A stretch of 64,000 nucleotides of DNA from Lunularia cruciata (Eukaryota; Streptophyta; Marchantiopsida; Lunulariales; Lunulariaceae). This document shows, one piece after another, positions 10,001 through 22,572 of the stretch; position 1 is the stretch's first letter, and every line of letters begins with the position of its first letter. Location: positions 3,449,303 through 3,513,302 of the forward strand of contig OX419759.1 of NCBI GenBank assembly GCA_948567375.1, in the 5' to 3' direction. The translations under genes were made by a program, and so were the position numbers. The notes below the pieces were generated by a model that saw nothing but the letters and a program-made list of their open reading frames with translations, did no database searches and was not told the DNA's origin.

Positions 10001-11940
10001 GAGAGAAATTCCTTTGTGAGTGAGAGGATACTCTTGTTGTAAAAAGGAGGAGAGGCATCTAAACTTGATTACTTTTGAGATAGAGAGGGAATATAGATTA
10101 GGTAACTTGGATTTGGACATCCTAGGTGCCACTACCATGGTAGAGGGTTATAGGGTCTAATCACAAAATCAAGCACAAGAGTTAGCATTTGATATGGAGA
10201 GGTGCAAGAGTGCACATGTTTAGGTAGAGGAGAGTGAGAGTAGTCTAGCTCAGATGAGGGCTCTTGTGGCTTATCTTGGATAGATACTACAAACTATTAC
10301 TTACCAGACCCATACTCATAATGAGATGTAGGTCCAAACCAATGCAATCCTTGTGATAGATGCAACCCATGTATTACCTCATAATGTGGAGACTCAAGGC
10401 ACTCAAACTGAGTTTAGAGAGTGGTTTTGTCTATTAGGATCTGATAAACAAAGCTTCTCTCTAAACTCAATTTGAGTATATTGTATGTATTCTTTTCCCA
10501 TGCTTCCTATGGAAGAAGATTATTGTTGTGGATGTTACTTGTTTGGCATTATTATGGCTTCATGGTAGCACATGTTTCCGTGCATGGGAGACCTAGATGA
10601 CTAGGCATGGTTGGTACCTCATACACAGACAGGACCTATAGTGTGGGAAGCACATCCTGGTGTTAGCCATTTCATCTAGTCATGTTTACTATACTTTGAG
10701 GTTATCTTGCTAGATCTTACTCCGGATGGAGTGGAGTGGTTGATGTTGCTAGAGCATGTGGTAGTGGTTAGAACTCCCCAAGAGAGTTCACACCGGGTCT
10801 CACCTCATGGCTTGTTTGTGTTTTGTAGATGTCTAGCAAGATGTTGAGCTCAAAGGACTTTGAGTTAGATCATATGAGCATCTCACTTCATTAGGTTTAC
10901 CCCTTTGTTATCTTTTGATCCTGGATAGTTATGCATTGTCTTATAATAAGAACAATCTACATGGTGCTATCCATCCTACCTACTTCTGTCCTTATAGGGT
11001 AGAAAGAGCATCATACACTTGGTCATTTGACCCTTTGATGAGTGCTTTGGACAAATTTGTCCATGATGATAGCCTACTTTAGTTGGGTAGAAGTAGACGA
11101 TAGACGGAGTTCTTATAGTAGTGACTTATATTCTCTTTTTGCTATTGTTATCAAGCACAGAGACTTGGATGAGAAAAAGTGCTCCCTTTGGTGGTCATTG
11201 AGTCCATTTAGGATTCAACATCATGTATACCATTGTAGACTTCAGGATGCAATAGTAGCACTTAGACACCATGTGGCATCTCCCTCTTCTTCTTCACCTC
11301 CTTCTCCAATTGCATAGCCATTTGTTTTAGTGGCTCCACATTTATATACATCTTATGTACATGTATACACATTTATATACTTTTCATTTCTCTTTGTCAA
11401 ACTCTCATGCCATGGCAATTTGGATGTGTTTTGTATCACTTGTGCATGATGCATCAAACCCAATAACCCTTGTAGCCTATGCGCACCACCCACAAACAAT
11501 AAGCACCATTGCATGCCACTCTTAACCAACCTAGTGTAACTTGGTGGACCCTAATGGCACTGGGTGTCCATAAAAACTCATTGACCTGCATCATGCTATG
11601 CTTATGCACACCCTCTAGCATTGCCCAAAACCCAACAAGCACCAATTGCCATGGCACAAACTTGGAGGTGTGACATTGGGTGGAATTGGACATCAATGGT
11701 GAGCAACGACATGCACAATGAGGTGTCACTCGGAACCCAACTGGCGCTACTCACCATGGAGCAAACTCAATGGTTCAACACTTGGCGGCACAAGGCATCA
11801 ATGGGCACCATTGGGCATCATTGACAAGCGGCATCCAACATTAACAAGTGATAAATTTTGCAATAGTGATAATATAAAGAATTTTTCAAGTCCATTAAAC
11901 TTATCTTTATTATAACATACTCATGTTACATTATTGTGAG
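10001..11940. other. decayed repeat sequence, family not recognised
   Basis: Plus-strand text near 10,900-11,320 looks like degraded coding sequence: fragments such as 'HGAIHPTYFCPYRVERASYTWS' read through in one frame and the frame at 11,042-11,317 follows. I could not match it to a transposon family. From 11,340 to 11,460 there is an AT-rich part with repeated 'tatatac'. The 11,460-11,840 part is the GC-richer 'tgcca' type noted near 7.0-7.25 kb. No intact gene or RNA gene is visible. Confidence 0.35.
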
Positions 11941-12856
11941 CTATTTTTTATCACTATAGTATGATGAATTTGGAGTAGGATCTTCTTGAACTTGAGTTAG
12001 CACTTTGAAATATTGGGTTATTTCCTCATGAGATTTTCTTGAACTTAAGAGACTCAATTTTGATTCATGATTAAACTTTGACTCTAAACTCTTCTCCTTG
12101 AATCTATAATTATTTGCCCTAGCTTTCCTTTTATCTGCACTCAATTTCTTCTCAATTTCAACTTTCATCTTCTCTATCTCTAATATAACACGCTTGGCTT
12201 CCATTTTCATCAATGTTTTCTCTCCTTTCTCACGTTGGTGGCTTCTAGTTCAGCTAGTTGTAACCTCAACCACTCCATCAATAGGCATTTTTTGATTCCT
12301 ACCATGAACCTATGCAAAATGCTCAAGGTCCTCCAAATAATCCAATATTTGGCCATAGTGGTGCATACCCATGCAAAACCTTTCATCCTCTCTTTTTTTG
12401 CATGGCATGGAAGAAGCCATCATCAACATTTCTCCAAATTTCCCTAATGGTTGTTCAAGTTGCAATCCAAAGGTGAGTCTAAAGGTGAGTCTGTAGGTCT
12501 TGGATCTGCATCCAAAAGTGAGACTTCTACATTGTAACAAGGTACTTGATCTCCCATTGATTGATTTTTGCTACCCTTTTGGAGTGAAATTCCTTGACTC
12601 CCTATCAATTTCTTGGTTGCCATAGGGTAGCAGAGTCTTCATTTTCCATAACTCGCCTTATCCTTTTCCGCACTAATCTATGGAAATGAACTACAAAATT
12701 GCTGTTTAGTTCATTGTCAATAAGAGCATTTGAACTCGAGATTGTTGATTTGAGTTGAGAATTCAAGTAGTTAAGAGCGGGCATTTTGGATCTGCCAAAA
12801 CATTCATAAATCCCACTCCAAGACCAAGTCACATAGTCACATGTCCATCCTCTCAA
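11941..12856 (-). pseudogene. minus-strand coding relic with a coiled-coil-like segment
   Basis: Three minus frames lie in series: 12,856-12,605, 12,540-12,310 and 12,213-11,941. The last encodes 90 residues rich in Lys, Glu and Ser ('EIEKMKVEIEKKL') with heptad-like spacing. The middle one contains 'MHHYGQILDYLEDLEHFA'. No catalytic domain is seen. The set looks like one broken gene or the first ORF of a transposon; I cannot assign a family. Confidence 0.3.
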
Positions 12857-13219
12857 GAAACCAAGTCACTTCTTTTAACAATCATTTATTTCAATAAGGC
12901 ATTCTTAAACGTCTCTAACATGGCGCCTGATTTTTATAAATGAACTCAACTAGGACAAAATACCCCCTTACTGAATTTATAGTGTATTCATTTATTAGCA
13001 TCTCATCTCAGAGTACACTAAAATTAATTACAAAGTTTATTATTATCCCATAGACATCTATCAAATCTATTTCCAAATCACTCTAATGTCCTATGTCGGG
13101 TAGTTCATTGCAATCCCCATTGTACCAATTGACTTTTCAATAAGCTCTTGCTTTCACCTACTTTTGTAACCTCTCCTTAGGATATTTCTCTTCCTCTAGA
13201 TAGCACTTGAAGCCATCTC

Positions 13220-13296
13220 CACTCTACCTCTTTTGTCTCTCCCTTGTACGGCTTAATGGGTCTTTCCCGTTCTTGTGTTCTATGAGGTTGGCTCTT
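13220..13296 (+). mobile_element. LINE 3'-end fragment
   Basis: This is a short match to the tail of the LINE family: TTTTGTCTCTCCCTTGTACGG, then 'ttaatgggtctt' and 'tgtgttctatgaggttggct'. The same tail occurs at 1990-2085 (plus) and on the minus strand at 48.2, 51.1, 61.3 and 63.6 kb. It sits immediately upstream of the Penelope-type RT region, followed by an AT microsatellite-like run (ATATATAAATATATATA). Confidence 0.65.
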
Positions 13297-13333
13297 TTAA
13301 ATATATAAATATATATAAAGATACCTAGAAGAT

Positions 13334-15640
13334 ATGCTCACAAAGATTACTTATAGAGGATCTTCAATCTCATTTTTTGATTTTGCAAACCTCATTGATA
13401 CCTATCTTGCACAATTTAGAGTTTACAATCTTCTTTGCATTCTCCATGTCCTCAAAACCACTCCTATTTCTGTACTTCTAATAAGTGATGAAGAGATTAA
13501 TGCTCTTCTAAACCATCTTCTACTCCCTATTTCTTTGACAAAAGATCTTCGCCCAAATTTTTCCCTACCCTCATCATTTTCCCTTTTGCCCCAAAGGAAA
13601 TGGATAAAGTCAAATTACAACCCTTGCTATATGACTGCAAAGTACCAGATGGCATACCCTTTTCCCTTCGGACTCCCCATCATGGCATATAGGTATCTTA
13701 AAACTCTTGGTAGAGTACATGTAAAGTATGGCCTAACTAAAAATAATACATTGAAACTAAGTCCCCTTTCTTCTCCTTCCTATTGCCTTCAACATTCAAT
13801 TTTCATAGATCTTGCTTATTATCATGTCATTATAGTTCTCTATAGATTTTACCTTCCACTAACATCTGACTTGTTTTCTCTAGAGGTACCAAGTGTTTTC
13901 TTTCTTCCACCTTCTCTCCTCCATCCATGTTCAAGGTAATTCAAGATAGCATTCACAACTTTGCACTCTCTCGTGAAGCTATTTTTGGAATTGAGGGTAT
14001 TCTTGACCAATGGAAAGTTACCCTTCTATAGAAAGTCAAAAGCTACCTCAACCTCCCTTCTATTCCATATGATTTTAGTGTTTTTGACCCTCTCTTCCCC
14101 TTTGGTCACACCAGGCCTCTCCTTTCTTGTTTCAAGTCCCATCTCATTATTACTTACATGGATAAATGCCCAAAAAATTTTTGTTTGTTTGTAGTCAATT
14201 TTATCTTCAAAATTTATGCACAAACTTTATTCTCCTTCAGCTCCCTATAAATAGACATAGATTTCACAAACATAAATTTTTCTTTCTCATTGCATCTTCA
14301 ATATTGCTCAAGGATTCCAATACTGCAAAGATAACAATAGACTCCTTTCCTATTGCTATGCTTGGAATTTCCACAAATCCCCTATACTCTTGAGGTTCAT
14401 CGAATTATTTTGTTGGTTTTCCTCCTTTTTCAAAGCCTTGCTTCCTTCACTCTGAAGGAATGAACTCCTTTGTGTCGGTCTATTGGTTGACATTGGATTT
14501 TGGATGAGTTTGCATTCCATTCTACTTGAGAAGGTGCAAAGATTATGCAAACCTCTATCCTCTATCATTCTTGACTATTATCCATTGAAGGCTCCTTCCA
14601 ACCTTGAGAAAGTTCTTTTTCAGAATTCTATTTTTACTACCTTTATACAAAGATTCACCTTGACAATCTCAAAGATTGACTCTTCTCATCAGGTTGACTA
14701 TTCTCACCTGGATCTCACCAGGTTGACTATTCTCATCCAATCTATTCTTCAATATCAGTTCAATCTCTATATAGAGTCTATGCTAGTAGATGAGACCTTG
14801 GCTTTTGATGTTAAATATAGATGGCTTAAAAATAAAAACAAAATTTCTCCATCAGCAGAACACCTTAAATTCATGGCTACTTATGTTGAAAGCCTTATCA
14901 AGTGGATGTTGTTCTTATTCAATAACCTCTATATCACCTTTGGGAATCAACTTTTCTGTCAAGATATTGGAATTCCTATGGGTACTCCTTATGCAGTCTT
15001 TGTGTCTAATCTGTCACTTAAAAATTAGAATTTGTTTGCAGATTAGTGGATGCTAATGACCTTGACCTACTAGATAATCTCTCCTATATTTGGAGATATA
15101 TTGATGATATTTTAGTAGTAGGCTTAGATCTCCATATTTTATGATTTTAAGTATATGGATGATGTAGCTAGAGGAGGTAGAATCTAACCTAGAATTTCTT
15201 GAAAGTTAGTCCATACTCACTTCAAAACACAATGCTATTATCTTGACTATAGAATCATTCAAGATGACTTCCAGTTCTTCATCTCCATCTACAAAACAAA
15301 AGAACTGCTACATTTTTCTCATTTCAAGACCATCTCACTACCTAATATCTCTCAGATATTTCCTCTAGCAGCAAATTAAGTATTATCAGATTGGAGAGCA
15401 TAAGATACAAGAAAGCTTGTGACTTAAAGAATCACACCTTTTGCATGTAGGAAATTGAAGATAATTTTGTTATTGAAAAAGATTCTATTCACCTCATTGA
15501 AAAGAAATTCCTCTTTGTTTGCGAAGAGAGAAGCACATCTATGGTTATCATGCTCTTGGTGTGTTTAGAGATATGAGAGATTCTATTCTCTCAACTAAGT
15601 AGGGAGCTTCTTTTCAAGCCCACCAATAGTTATTCCAAAA
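13334..15640 (+). mobile_element. Penelope-like reverse transcriptase relic
   Basis: Plus-strand frames at 13,334-13,939, 13,961-14,194 and 14,483-15,028, and the run beyond, read a PLE-type reverse transcriptase. An N-terminal region includes 'YMDKCPKNF' near 14,155. The core follows with 'QDIGIPMGTPYA' at about 14,960-14,995, the PLE form of the palm motif with GIPMG, and 'RYIDDIL' at about 15,090-15,110, the catalytic YxDD box. Codons for residues typical of the post-palm region follow to about 15,640. GIPMG plus RYIDD separates PLEs from LINE and LTR reverse transcriptases, and known PLEs carry a GIY-YIG nuclease. The copy is broken several times. No GIY-YIG domain is seen after the RT here. 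Confidence 0.75.
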
Positions 15641-16950
15641 GAACTTGATTCACTGGTTCTTGTGAATCTATTATAAGCTTTTCTTGTATAGGCATGCATA
15701 ACATGAAGATTGTACATGTGTTTAACATGACTTGAGACTGGTATATATACACTCTTTCACTATGTGATATACTATTTTTTTCTTCCATATGGTCTTGGAT
15801 TGTCTGCTTGTAGACACATGAGCCCACCTTCTTGCTCATTTCATTTGAAGTAGATATTGTCTCTTTTTCTCTCATATTTCCCCCTTTATGGTTTCATGTG
15901 GTTCTTTCCTACTTATGCTTCATTCTTCTTACTCTTTGCCCTTGCTTTATATTTGTTTGAATCAAAATCATTCCCCTTCCTTCTAGTGCATTGATGTGGT
16001 TTTGATTAAACAAGCAAGCTTTTTCCTTTTTTCAATTGCTTTACTAAACAATCATGTTGCTTCTTGGATATGGCGCTATTAAGTAGTGTTTTTTATTTCA
16101 TGGATCCATCAAGTATGTTTCTGATTATGTTTCATAGTGAAAATTTTCTATGTTGGGTTTCATTTTATTGCCAGATTTATTAAAATTACTCTTTTTTCCT
16201 ACACTATTACTTGCTTATTCTTCATAGATGCTAGCTTTTGATGACTGCAACTGCACTCCTATTTTTCCTATTTTCTTGTTTGATACATATTTTTAGCCTA
16301 TTCTTTACTCAACATTCTTACTTTGTTTGAGTGGCACTTTGGAGAGCAACCAAGTTTGCATTGGCACTCATGAGCTTTTGAGCACAGACTTGGTACAAGG
16401 AGAACTAAGATTTGCTCAGCTACTTTGGCACTATGCAAGGCATCAATGAAGTTGTATGTGATTTTGTGGAAGTTTACTATTGCCACCTTTTGCTTCCTTA
16501 TGTTGTTTACTGTTTTCAAGCGTCCATAGTGCTTGCTGCAACATACTTTATCCAATGCTCTTTTGCTTTGCTCTCATATCCCAATACTTAATTGTGTTAT
16601 CTAGCTACACTTTGATCTGTCTGAAATAAAACACATCCTCTACTAATTCCTTATTGATTATTCTTCACTCTTGGTTTGCTTGCTTCTTGGTTTGCACTTG
16701 ACTTTGATCTCCAGAGTTCCTACCTGATTCCATATGGTAACTTATGCTCTTCATTCATGCACTATTTATTTTATGTTCTCTATTCACACATTGCTTACTT
16801 ATGGTCATTTGCCCATTGGAATACATTTTGTCATTCTTGTTGCAACATATGTACATAAGTTGCTTACTAGTTCTTGATAGACAAATATGTATTTCACTTA
16901 ATGGGTTCTGGATATCTTGTTCCTTGAATTGCTTCTGAACTCATATATAG
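15640..16950 (+). repeat. terminal-repeat-like sequence of the Penelope-like element, copy B
   Basis: From about 15,880 this region matches the 2086-2930 block in order and orientation, ending near 'cacttaatgggttctggatatc' (16,900-16,920). It follows the PLE reverse transcriptase directly, as expected for a 3' UTR or pseudo-LTR. It has a single copy of the unit that is duplicated at 2201-2428. It is about 200 bp longer than copy A because of extra sequence near 16,560-16,880. Confidence 0.6.
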
Positions 16951-18847
16951 ATATATATAATTTAAAAAATAATTTTTTGAGATGAAAATTACCTTTTTCA
17001 TTTGGATAAAGGTGAGAAATGTTGATAGCCACCAATATATTATTATACCTAGTATATATTTAAGAGAATGAAAATATATTGAAGTTTATGAAGAGCACTT
17101 TGTAATTATTTAAATGTAATCCTGAATTTATCTTTGTCAAATCTATGATTAGCTTTCCTTAAAAGTTCAACATTAGTTCTATTTTGGGAAATATATATTA
17201 TACTTTACTTACTAAAGATATACAAATTTGTAATTATACTTGGTCATTCTATCTTCAATGTAAATTGGAATTACTCTTAGCTTTTATCCATAATTAAGAT
17301 GTATAGCATATTGTATTCATGATTGCTTTGTAGTTGTGTTGTCAAGAAGTATGATTTAGTAAGATCCATCCACAAAACTTGGTAATTTGCTTGAAAAACA
17401 CTATCTAAGATTTATTACTAATAGTACTATTGGCTCTAATCTCTCCTTAATATTTCTTATTGATTCCCATGTAACAAGTCCGTGTCATATCCTTTTCTGT
17501 CTTGCTCATCCATACTGGAGGTGTTAATATAATCCTAATCTTCCATCATTTCTACCTACCTAATTTTCTCAGTACTAAATTCTTTCTTATCCTCTCTTTC
17601 TCACTCATTCTAAAGCTACATAGCCCTAGTATCATATAATATATGTCTTGAAATCTATGGTATTAGCTAAATTGCACAAAATTCAAAATTTTTAATCTAC
17701 TTTCTCTTAGATATGCAAATTTCAATCCTATCTTCATGATTAATTGAAGGTATGCCTTCATATGCTTTTAGTAAATAACCATATTTTAATTTCATGGCTT
17801 AAAGGTAATAATATTTTGATTCAAGTATAAGCACTTTTTGTCTCATTGAGGTATCTCTTGGTAGCAAGACCATGTCCTTGGAGAAAGGGTAAATTTTCCA
17901 GATGTTGCACAAGATTAACCAAGAAATTTGTAAGCATCAAACCAAAACACCTCGATCAACTCCTCTTTTTATTTCTAACTTTTAAGGCTTATTGTAGAAA
18001 TACAACCATAAAATATCATCTAAAGTTGTGAATCAATTATTAGATATGCACGTTCAAAATAAAATTAGGCATGACAAGTACTTGGAGTTGAAAGTTCCAT
18101 TAATCTGAGCTAGATACTATATAGATTTTGAAGAAAGGAATCTATAAGAGTCATACTTGATCTCATGGTAGACTCTCCTACCCTTGTCATTGCAAATAGC
18201 ACTCTTGTTGAAGAATTTTAACTCTTTTATACCACTTCATTAATGAAGCTTAACTCTCTCAATGAGGTTCTAAATGAAAACATATTATGGCCAAGGATAA
18301 ATATCTCCTTCTCTCCAAAGATTATTTAGAAGCTAGGAAAACTCCTATTGTAAGATGAATTTATCAACTCTTTTTGCTCTCTTCTATAGTTCCTTGAGAG
18401 ATTGACACTCTCTTGATAAATAATTTTATCTCCTTTCTATATTGGTCCAATTGCACTTTTCAACCAAGACAACACTCTATATCCCATTATATAAGCATAG
18501 GAATTCTCAATTCCAAGTCAAGAGAATAAATTCCAATTCACCCAAATGATCCTTATTTGTGTATTTCCTAGACTTCCTCTCACTCAAAGACTCATCACTT
18601 GCAGCTTATATATCCATATAGAGATATTTTAAAGGTAAGGAAGAACTTATAATATCCATTGTAAGCATGAATGATTTTAGGTCAAACAAGGTAATCAAAA
18701 GATAAGGTTGAGAATTTAATTTCAAGTAGATTCTTGCAAAACTTCCACCTTATTTTAATTAAAATTTCCAACTATTCTAAACACCAAATATTCAATCAAC
18801 ATCCCAAAATCAAGGTCTAGGTTTGTAATCATTATCAAATAGCACCA
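16951..18847. other. AT-rich non-coding region
   Basis: Base composition is strongly AT-rich with few CG dinucleotides. No reading frame longer than about 60 codons exists on either strand and I see no known repeat motif. It is probably old intergenic or decayed transposon sequence. Confidence 0.6.
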
Positions 18848-18989
18848 ACCACCAAACTTACTAATGGTCAAAATCCAAGTGTTGCTAGGATTTAGGACAA
18901 AATTTTCACTAACTTCAACATGAATAGCTAGAAAATTGCCCTAAATTCTAACAACACTTGCATTTTGACCAATAGTAAGTTTGGTGGTT
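18848..18989. repeat. foldback (MITE-like) inverted repeat
   Basis: The left arm, 18,848-18,896 (starting AACCACCAAACTTACTAA), is the near-perfect reverse complement of the right arm, 18,940-18,989 (ending GTAAGTTTGGTGGTT). A spacer of about 43 bp separates the arms. Shared words include 'actaatggtcaaaatccaagtgtt' against 'aacacttgcattttgaccaatagt'. Arms of about 49 bp with a few mismatches suggest a miniature inverted-repeat element or a decayed hairpin precursor. There is no coding capacity. Confidence 0.8.
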
Positions 18990-20678
18990 TCTAGTTAATC
19001 ACGGTAGAAAACTCTCATATAGAATCAAGTAGTAGACACTATGAAACTTGATGGTCTTATTATAAGATCTATCATCTCTTAAAAATAAGTAGATAAATGA
19101 TAAGTAAGTCTTCTACCATCTTTAAGATAATATTCTTTTGGAATTTGGACTCAATATATGATTCAAAATCTCTGACCACATCTCATAATCATTTCTATCA
19201 ATACCTCTCTTTGATCTCAATGAACATGGTACAATTCTTTTATATCTTATATTCAATGTATCATGGAAGTCCTTCAACACCTTTCTTTTAGTGTTTGATC
19301 ATCTGTGTGTCCTCGCTTATATCTAATCCTTCCTCTTTGACCATTTCCAAGCTAAGCTTGATGTCATGCTTCCTTGAAGAACTTATCATTTGACCCACCA
19401 ATTCTTTATAAGATACTTAAGTAGTTCTTATGACTTGTTGTTTTTAGTTTACCACTAAAGAGCTCTTCTTTATGGAAGAGAACCCCATCCACATCAAAAC
19501 TTAATAAAAGATGAAAAACTTTTCTTGCTTATCCAATTCCTAAGCATCTTTTTCACACTCCTTGATGAATCTATGTATAGATACATATCAAACACTAAAT
19601 ACTACTCCTAACTATATACTTTAATTGAGGATTCAAGAATCTTATGTGTCCATTTCAAGTAGAAATCTTTAGAGGTATATAATTAGCTATCATCCCAACA
19701 AAAGGAAAAAATGAATCTCAAGCACTATATGAGCACCAACATGATACTCATTCCCAACCTTAATTGAATCACAACTCTCCAAACCTCTCTTTTTACATAA
19801 ATACCTATCCATTTTTCTTAAAATATCCATCCACAAAATGCTACAATTCTCTCTCTCTCTCTAACATTATGTTTCATTGAAATTGTGATAACAAATGTTT
19901 ATTGAAAAGTTTATAATGGTAAGAAACATGTCTATGACTTGAGGACATGGGTCAAAATTGGCTAGATCTGAAGAGACATGTCACTATTGGTACTTCATTT
20001 ATTGGTACATATTTAACTTCTTGAGCATGAATCCCTCCTAGAAGAAGGTAGTATCATTAACCAAGGCACATTACAACAAATGGGAAACTAAAAATCACTT
20101 TGACTGAGAATAAGTTCCAATTATTTCCTAAAGGTGATGATTGAGTCAAATCCAAAGTGGTTACTTCCTTATAAAGACATTCAACTCCAAAGGCTATGTA
20201 ACACCCTTTCCAAAAATCATAAATCTAAAGGCTCTTTGCATTGACAATAGGACTTGGCTTTTTTATTCTATGGTACTACAATTCATATTTGATCCATCAA
20301 GGCATTGCTCCGCTCCTTCAAAACACACAGAGATCCTAGATCCTAGTCACAAGTACAAATGGTACTCCCATTCAAGTACTTGGATTCCTATTATGAAGTT
20401 CTTTACCACTACCTCCCAAAGGCATATAATTTATAATCCAAACTTAAGCAAAAGCAACAAAGGAATTTTTCTCTTTTGCTTTATTCATGGTCAAAGGACT
20501 GATTGAAATACTTACACTAGTGTTGAAACCTTAAATAGATTCTTCTTACTCTAAGCCAAATAAATTCAATAGTTGAGGAAAGCCAAAGATCTTCTTGGCT
20601 CATCTTCATTGTACATTGCTAATCCTATCTTTGTCGTATCCTATCTACTCACTTGTAAGTTAGTTAAGCATCTTATAT
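18990..20678. other. AT-rich region without recognisable genes
   Basis: A (CT)n run lies near 19,847-19,862. On the minus strand near 19,560-19,100 there is decayed coding-like text ('ELVGQMISSSRKHDIKLSLEM'), possibly a gag or other transposon ORF, that I cannot place. The plus-strand frame at 20,141-20,506 (121 codons) has no recognisable domain and atypical composition. Confidence 0.45.
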
Positions 20679-21215
20679 GTAATAATATGGAGTTGATAGA
20701 CAAGTTAACAAAGGCTAATGAGTTACTAAAATAAACCAAATATAGATAAGAATTTTAAGAATAATCTAGAAGGATCTAGGAAACTTCTTGGTAGAATATT
20801 TTAGATGCACCTAGGAAAGCTTCTTAGTGAGGAAGCTTTTAGGTACCTTCCAAGGATTGGGTAACTTGTACACCAAGTTAATGGCTAGCTTAGTTTATAT
20901 AACAATAGATGGTTTTTAGATGGAAGCTTTTTGACTAGCTTAGCTTGCATTCCAAGAAGGCGCCTTTGAGAAGGAAGCTTCTAAATTGTATTGTTTTGCT
21001 ATAAATGCTAAAGCTAAAGTTCATGCTAGGCATTCAGAGTTTCTTTCACTTGAGAGTTCCAATATTATGTTCCATTCTAATCTATAATTCTCCTACTTCC
21101 CTCCTTGGTCTTTTACATTGGTATCATTTCATGAATGGGATGGATAGTATCGATGGACCACCAAATCCATTTTCCCCAAACCATTGGGATTTTTATGTCC
21201 ATGAGTTACTATGAT
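20679..21215 (+). mobile_element. old LTR plus primer site of the chromodomain gypsy family
   Basis: This 439-bp LTR runs from TGTAATAATATGGAG to TCCTTGGTCTTTTACA (21,117). It is homologous to the LTRs at 35,908-36,319 and 41,086-41,495, with the same internal 'gaagcttct' and 'ctagcttagcttgca' words. It is followed by 'TTGGTATCATTTC', corresponding to the tRNA-Met-type primer site, and by leader sequence 'gaatgggatggatag ... ccaccaaatcca' like that at 41,060. Homology fades after about 21,215, so the rest of the element is lost. It is much more diverged than the two LTRs of the 36-41 kb element, hence older. Confidence 0.8.
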
Positions 21216-22572
21216 AACCTAATGTCAATATAATAATAGTATAAATGATAAGAATAGATTTTTCCCTCAAGGATACAAGTTGGAAATGACTAGAATTGAA
21301 AGAAAGTATCACAATGTCATAATTTGTTAATTATTACATATTTAACCTCTTGGGAAGGAACTACTCATAGAAAGTGTATTAAACTTGTTTTGATGCACTA
21401 CCCAAAAGACAAATTAAAATACTCTCAAAAAAAGTCTATTCCAAATGGTGCTCTTGAAAGTGATGATTCACTTTACATTGAAGCTTCCCCAAGTGCTTGT
21501 ACCTTGTAGTAACCTATGCTTTGCATACTACAATTCTTGTGATAAAATTCTATCCTTCCTTGAAGTGTTATTGTGTTGTGGTTTGTATAGCCCATGAAAA
21601 AGTAAATTAGCATGGTTTGACTCCACATTATTGGAGTAGATTGTAGGACGGTTGAGTTGTTACCATGTGAGCAATCTATGTACATGTATGTGATTGGGCA
21701 CATGGACTATGAACTTATCCTTTTCAAGGGCTCTGATGTAAATAGGTGAGTGAGAGTTGAGAGACGTTGGTGTTTTTTTGAGTTTGAGGAATCTCAAGTG
21801 GGAGGAGGATGTTGGGAGTGAGAGTTGTAGCAGAGAGCAAGTGTTAGAGTGTGGGAGGAAGCACTTGAGCAGGATATGTCTCATGCTCCCAACCTTTCAC
21901 TCTCAAATCCCTTTCTCATCAAGCTTCAGATTCTACACCATGATGGCTTACGAGACTAGATGGTGGCACATTTTGGGGCAATATTCAAAGAGTTGGTGAT
22001 AGAAAACTCTGATCCTATTGTCCTTCTAGTGCTAACTTATGAGCATGTTTGGGATTTGACAATCTAAGTGCTCTTATAGATGGAGAATGAACTAATTTTG
22101 CTCATGAGCTTCAAGTTGGAGTTATAGGGTCCATTTGTCAAAAATTGAAGAAACTAAATGACAAAAAAGTGTAAGTTATTGGGTTCCAAGAAGAGAAGTC
22201 TAGAATTTTAACATCACAGTGGAAAGGGGAGTGTATTTGAGAAGAGAAGACTATGGTTAGAGAGGAACTAATAGGCTATAATTTGAACATTGAAATCAAG
22301 TGATATAAGTAGATTCTATGGAGAGATGCTTGGTTGAATCATTGGGTGGGTGGGTGGGTGGGGGGGGGGGTAGAATTCATACCCAAGAGCACAAAATAGA
22401 CAATTCGGCTCACTAAATTTGTAGAGTTTGATGCATAGATTGTTGACTTTAGCTACCTTAGCTTCTTTTGGTGAGCCTTGGTCAAGACCAATGTCTCTAG
22501 TTATCCTTTCATGCAATGAGAAATATCCTACACTATAGTGAGGATTCTCATTTGCTCCTCATCTAGGGTATC
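21216..22572. other. no recognisable gene; G-rich simple repeat near 22.35 kb
   Basis: No supported gene is present. A (GGGT)n run grading into a pure G tract lies at about 22,344-22,371. The right-hand end (about 22,440-22,572) reads on the minus strand as 'DTLDEEQMRILTIV', which belongs to the coiled-coil-like relic that continues beyond the solo LTR. Confidence 0.5.

Noticed and set aside
9809-10138. 109-codon minus frame with repeated Leu/His/Ser text as a repeat protein
   Set aside because: It is the translation of a short DNA tandem repeat on the non-coding strand.
22344-22371. G-rich run as a telomere-like or quadruplex control element
   Set aside because: A plain (GGGT)n and poly-G microsatellite with no associated gene; a quadruplex may form but no function can be argued.
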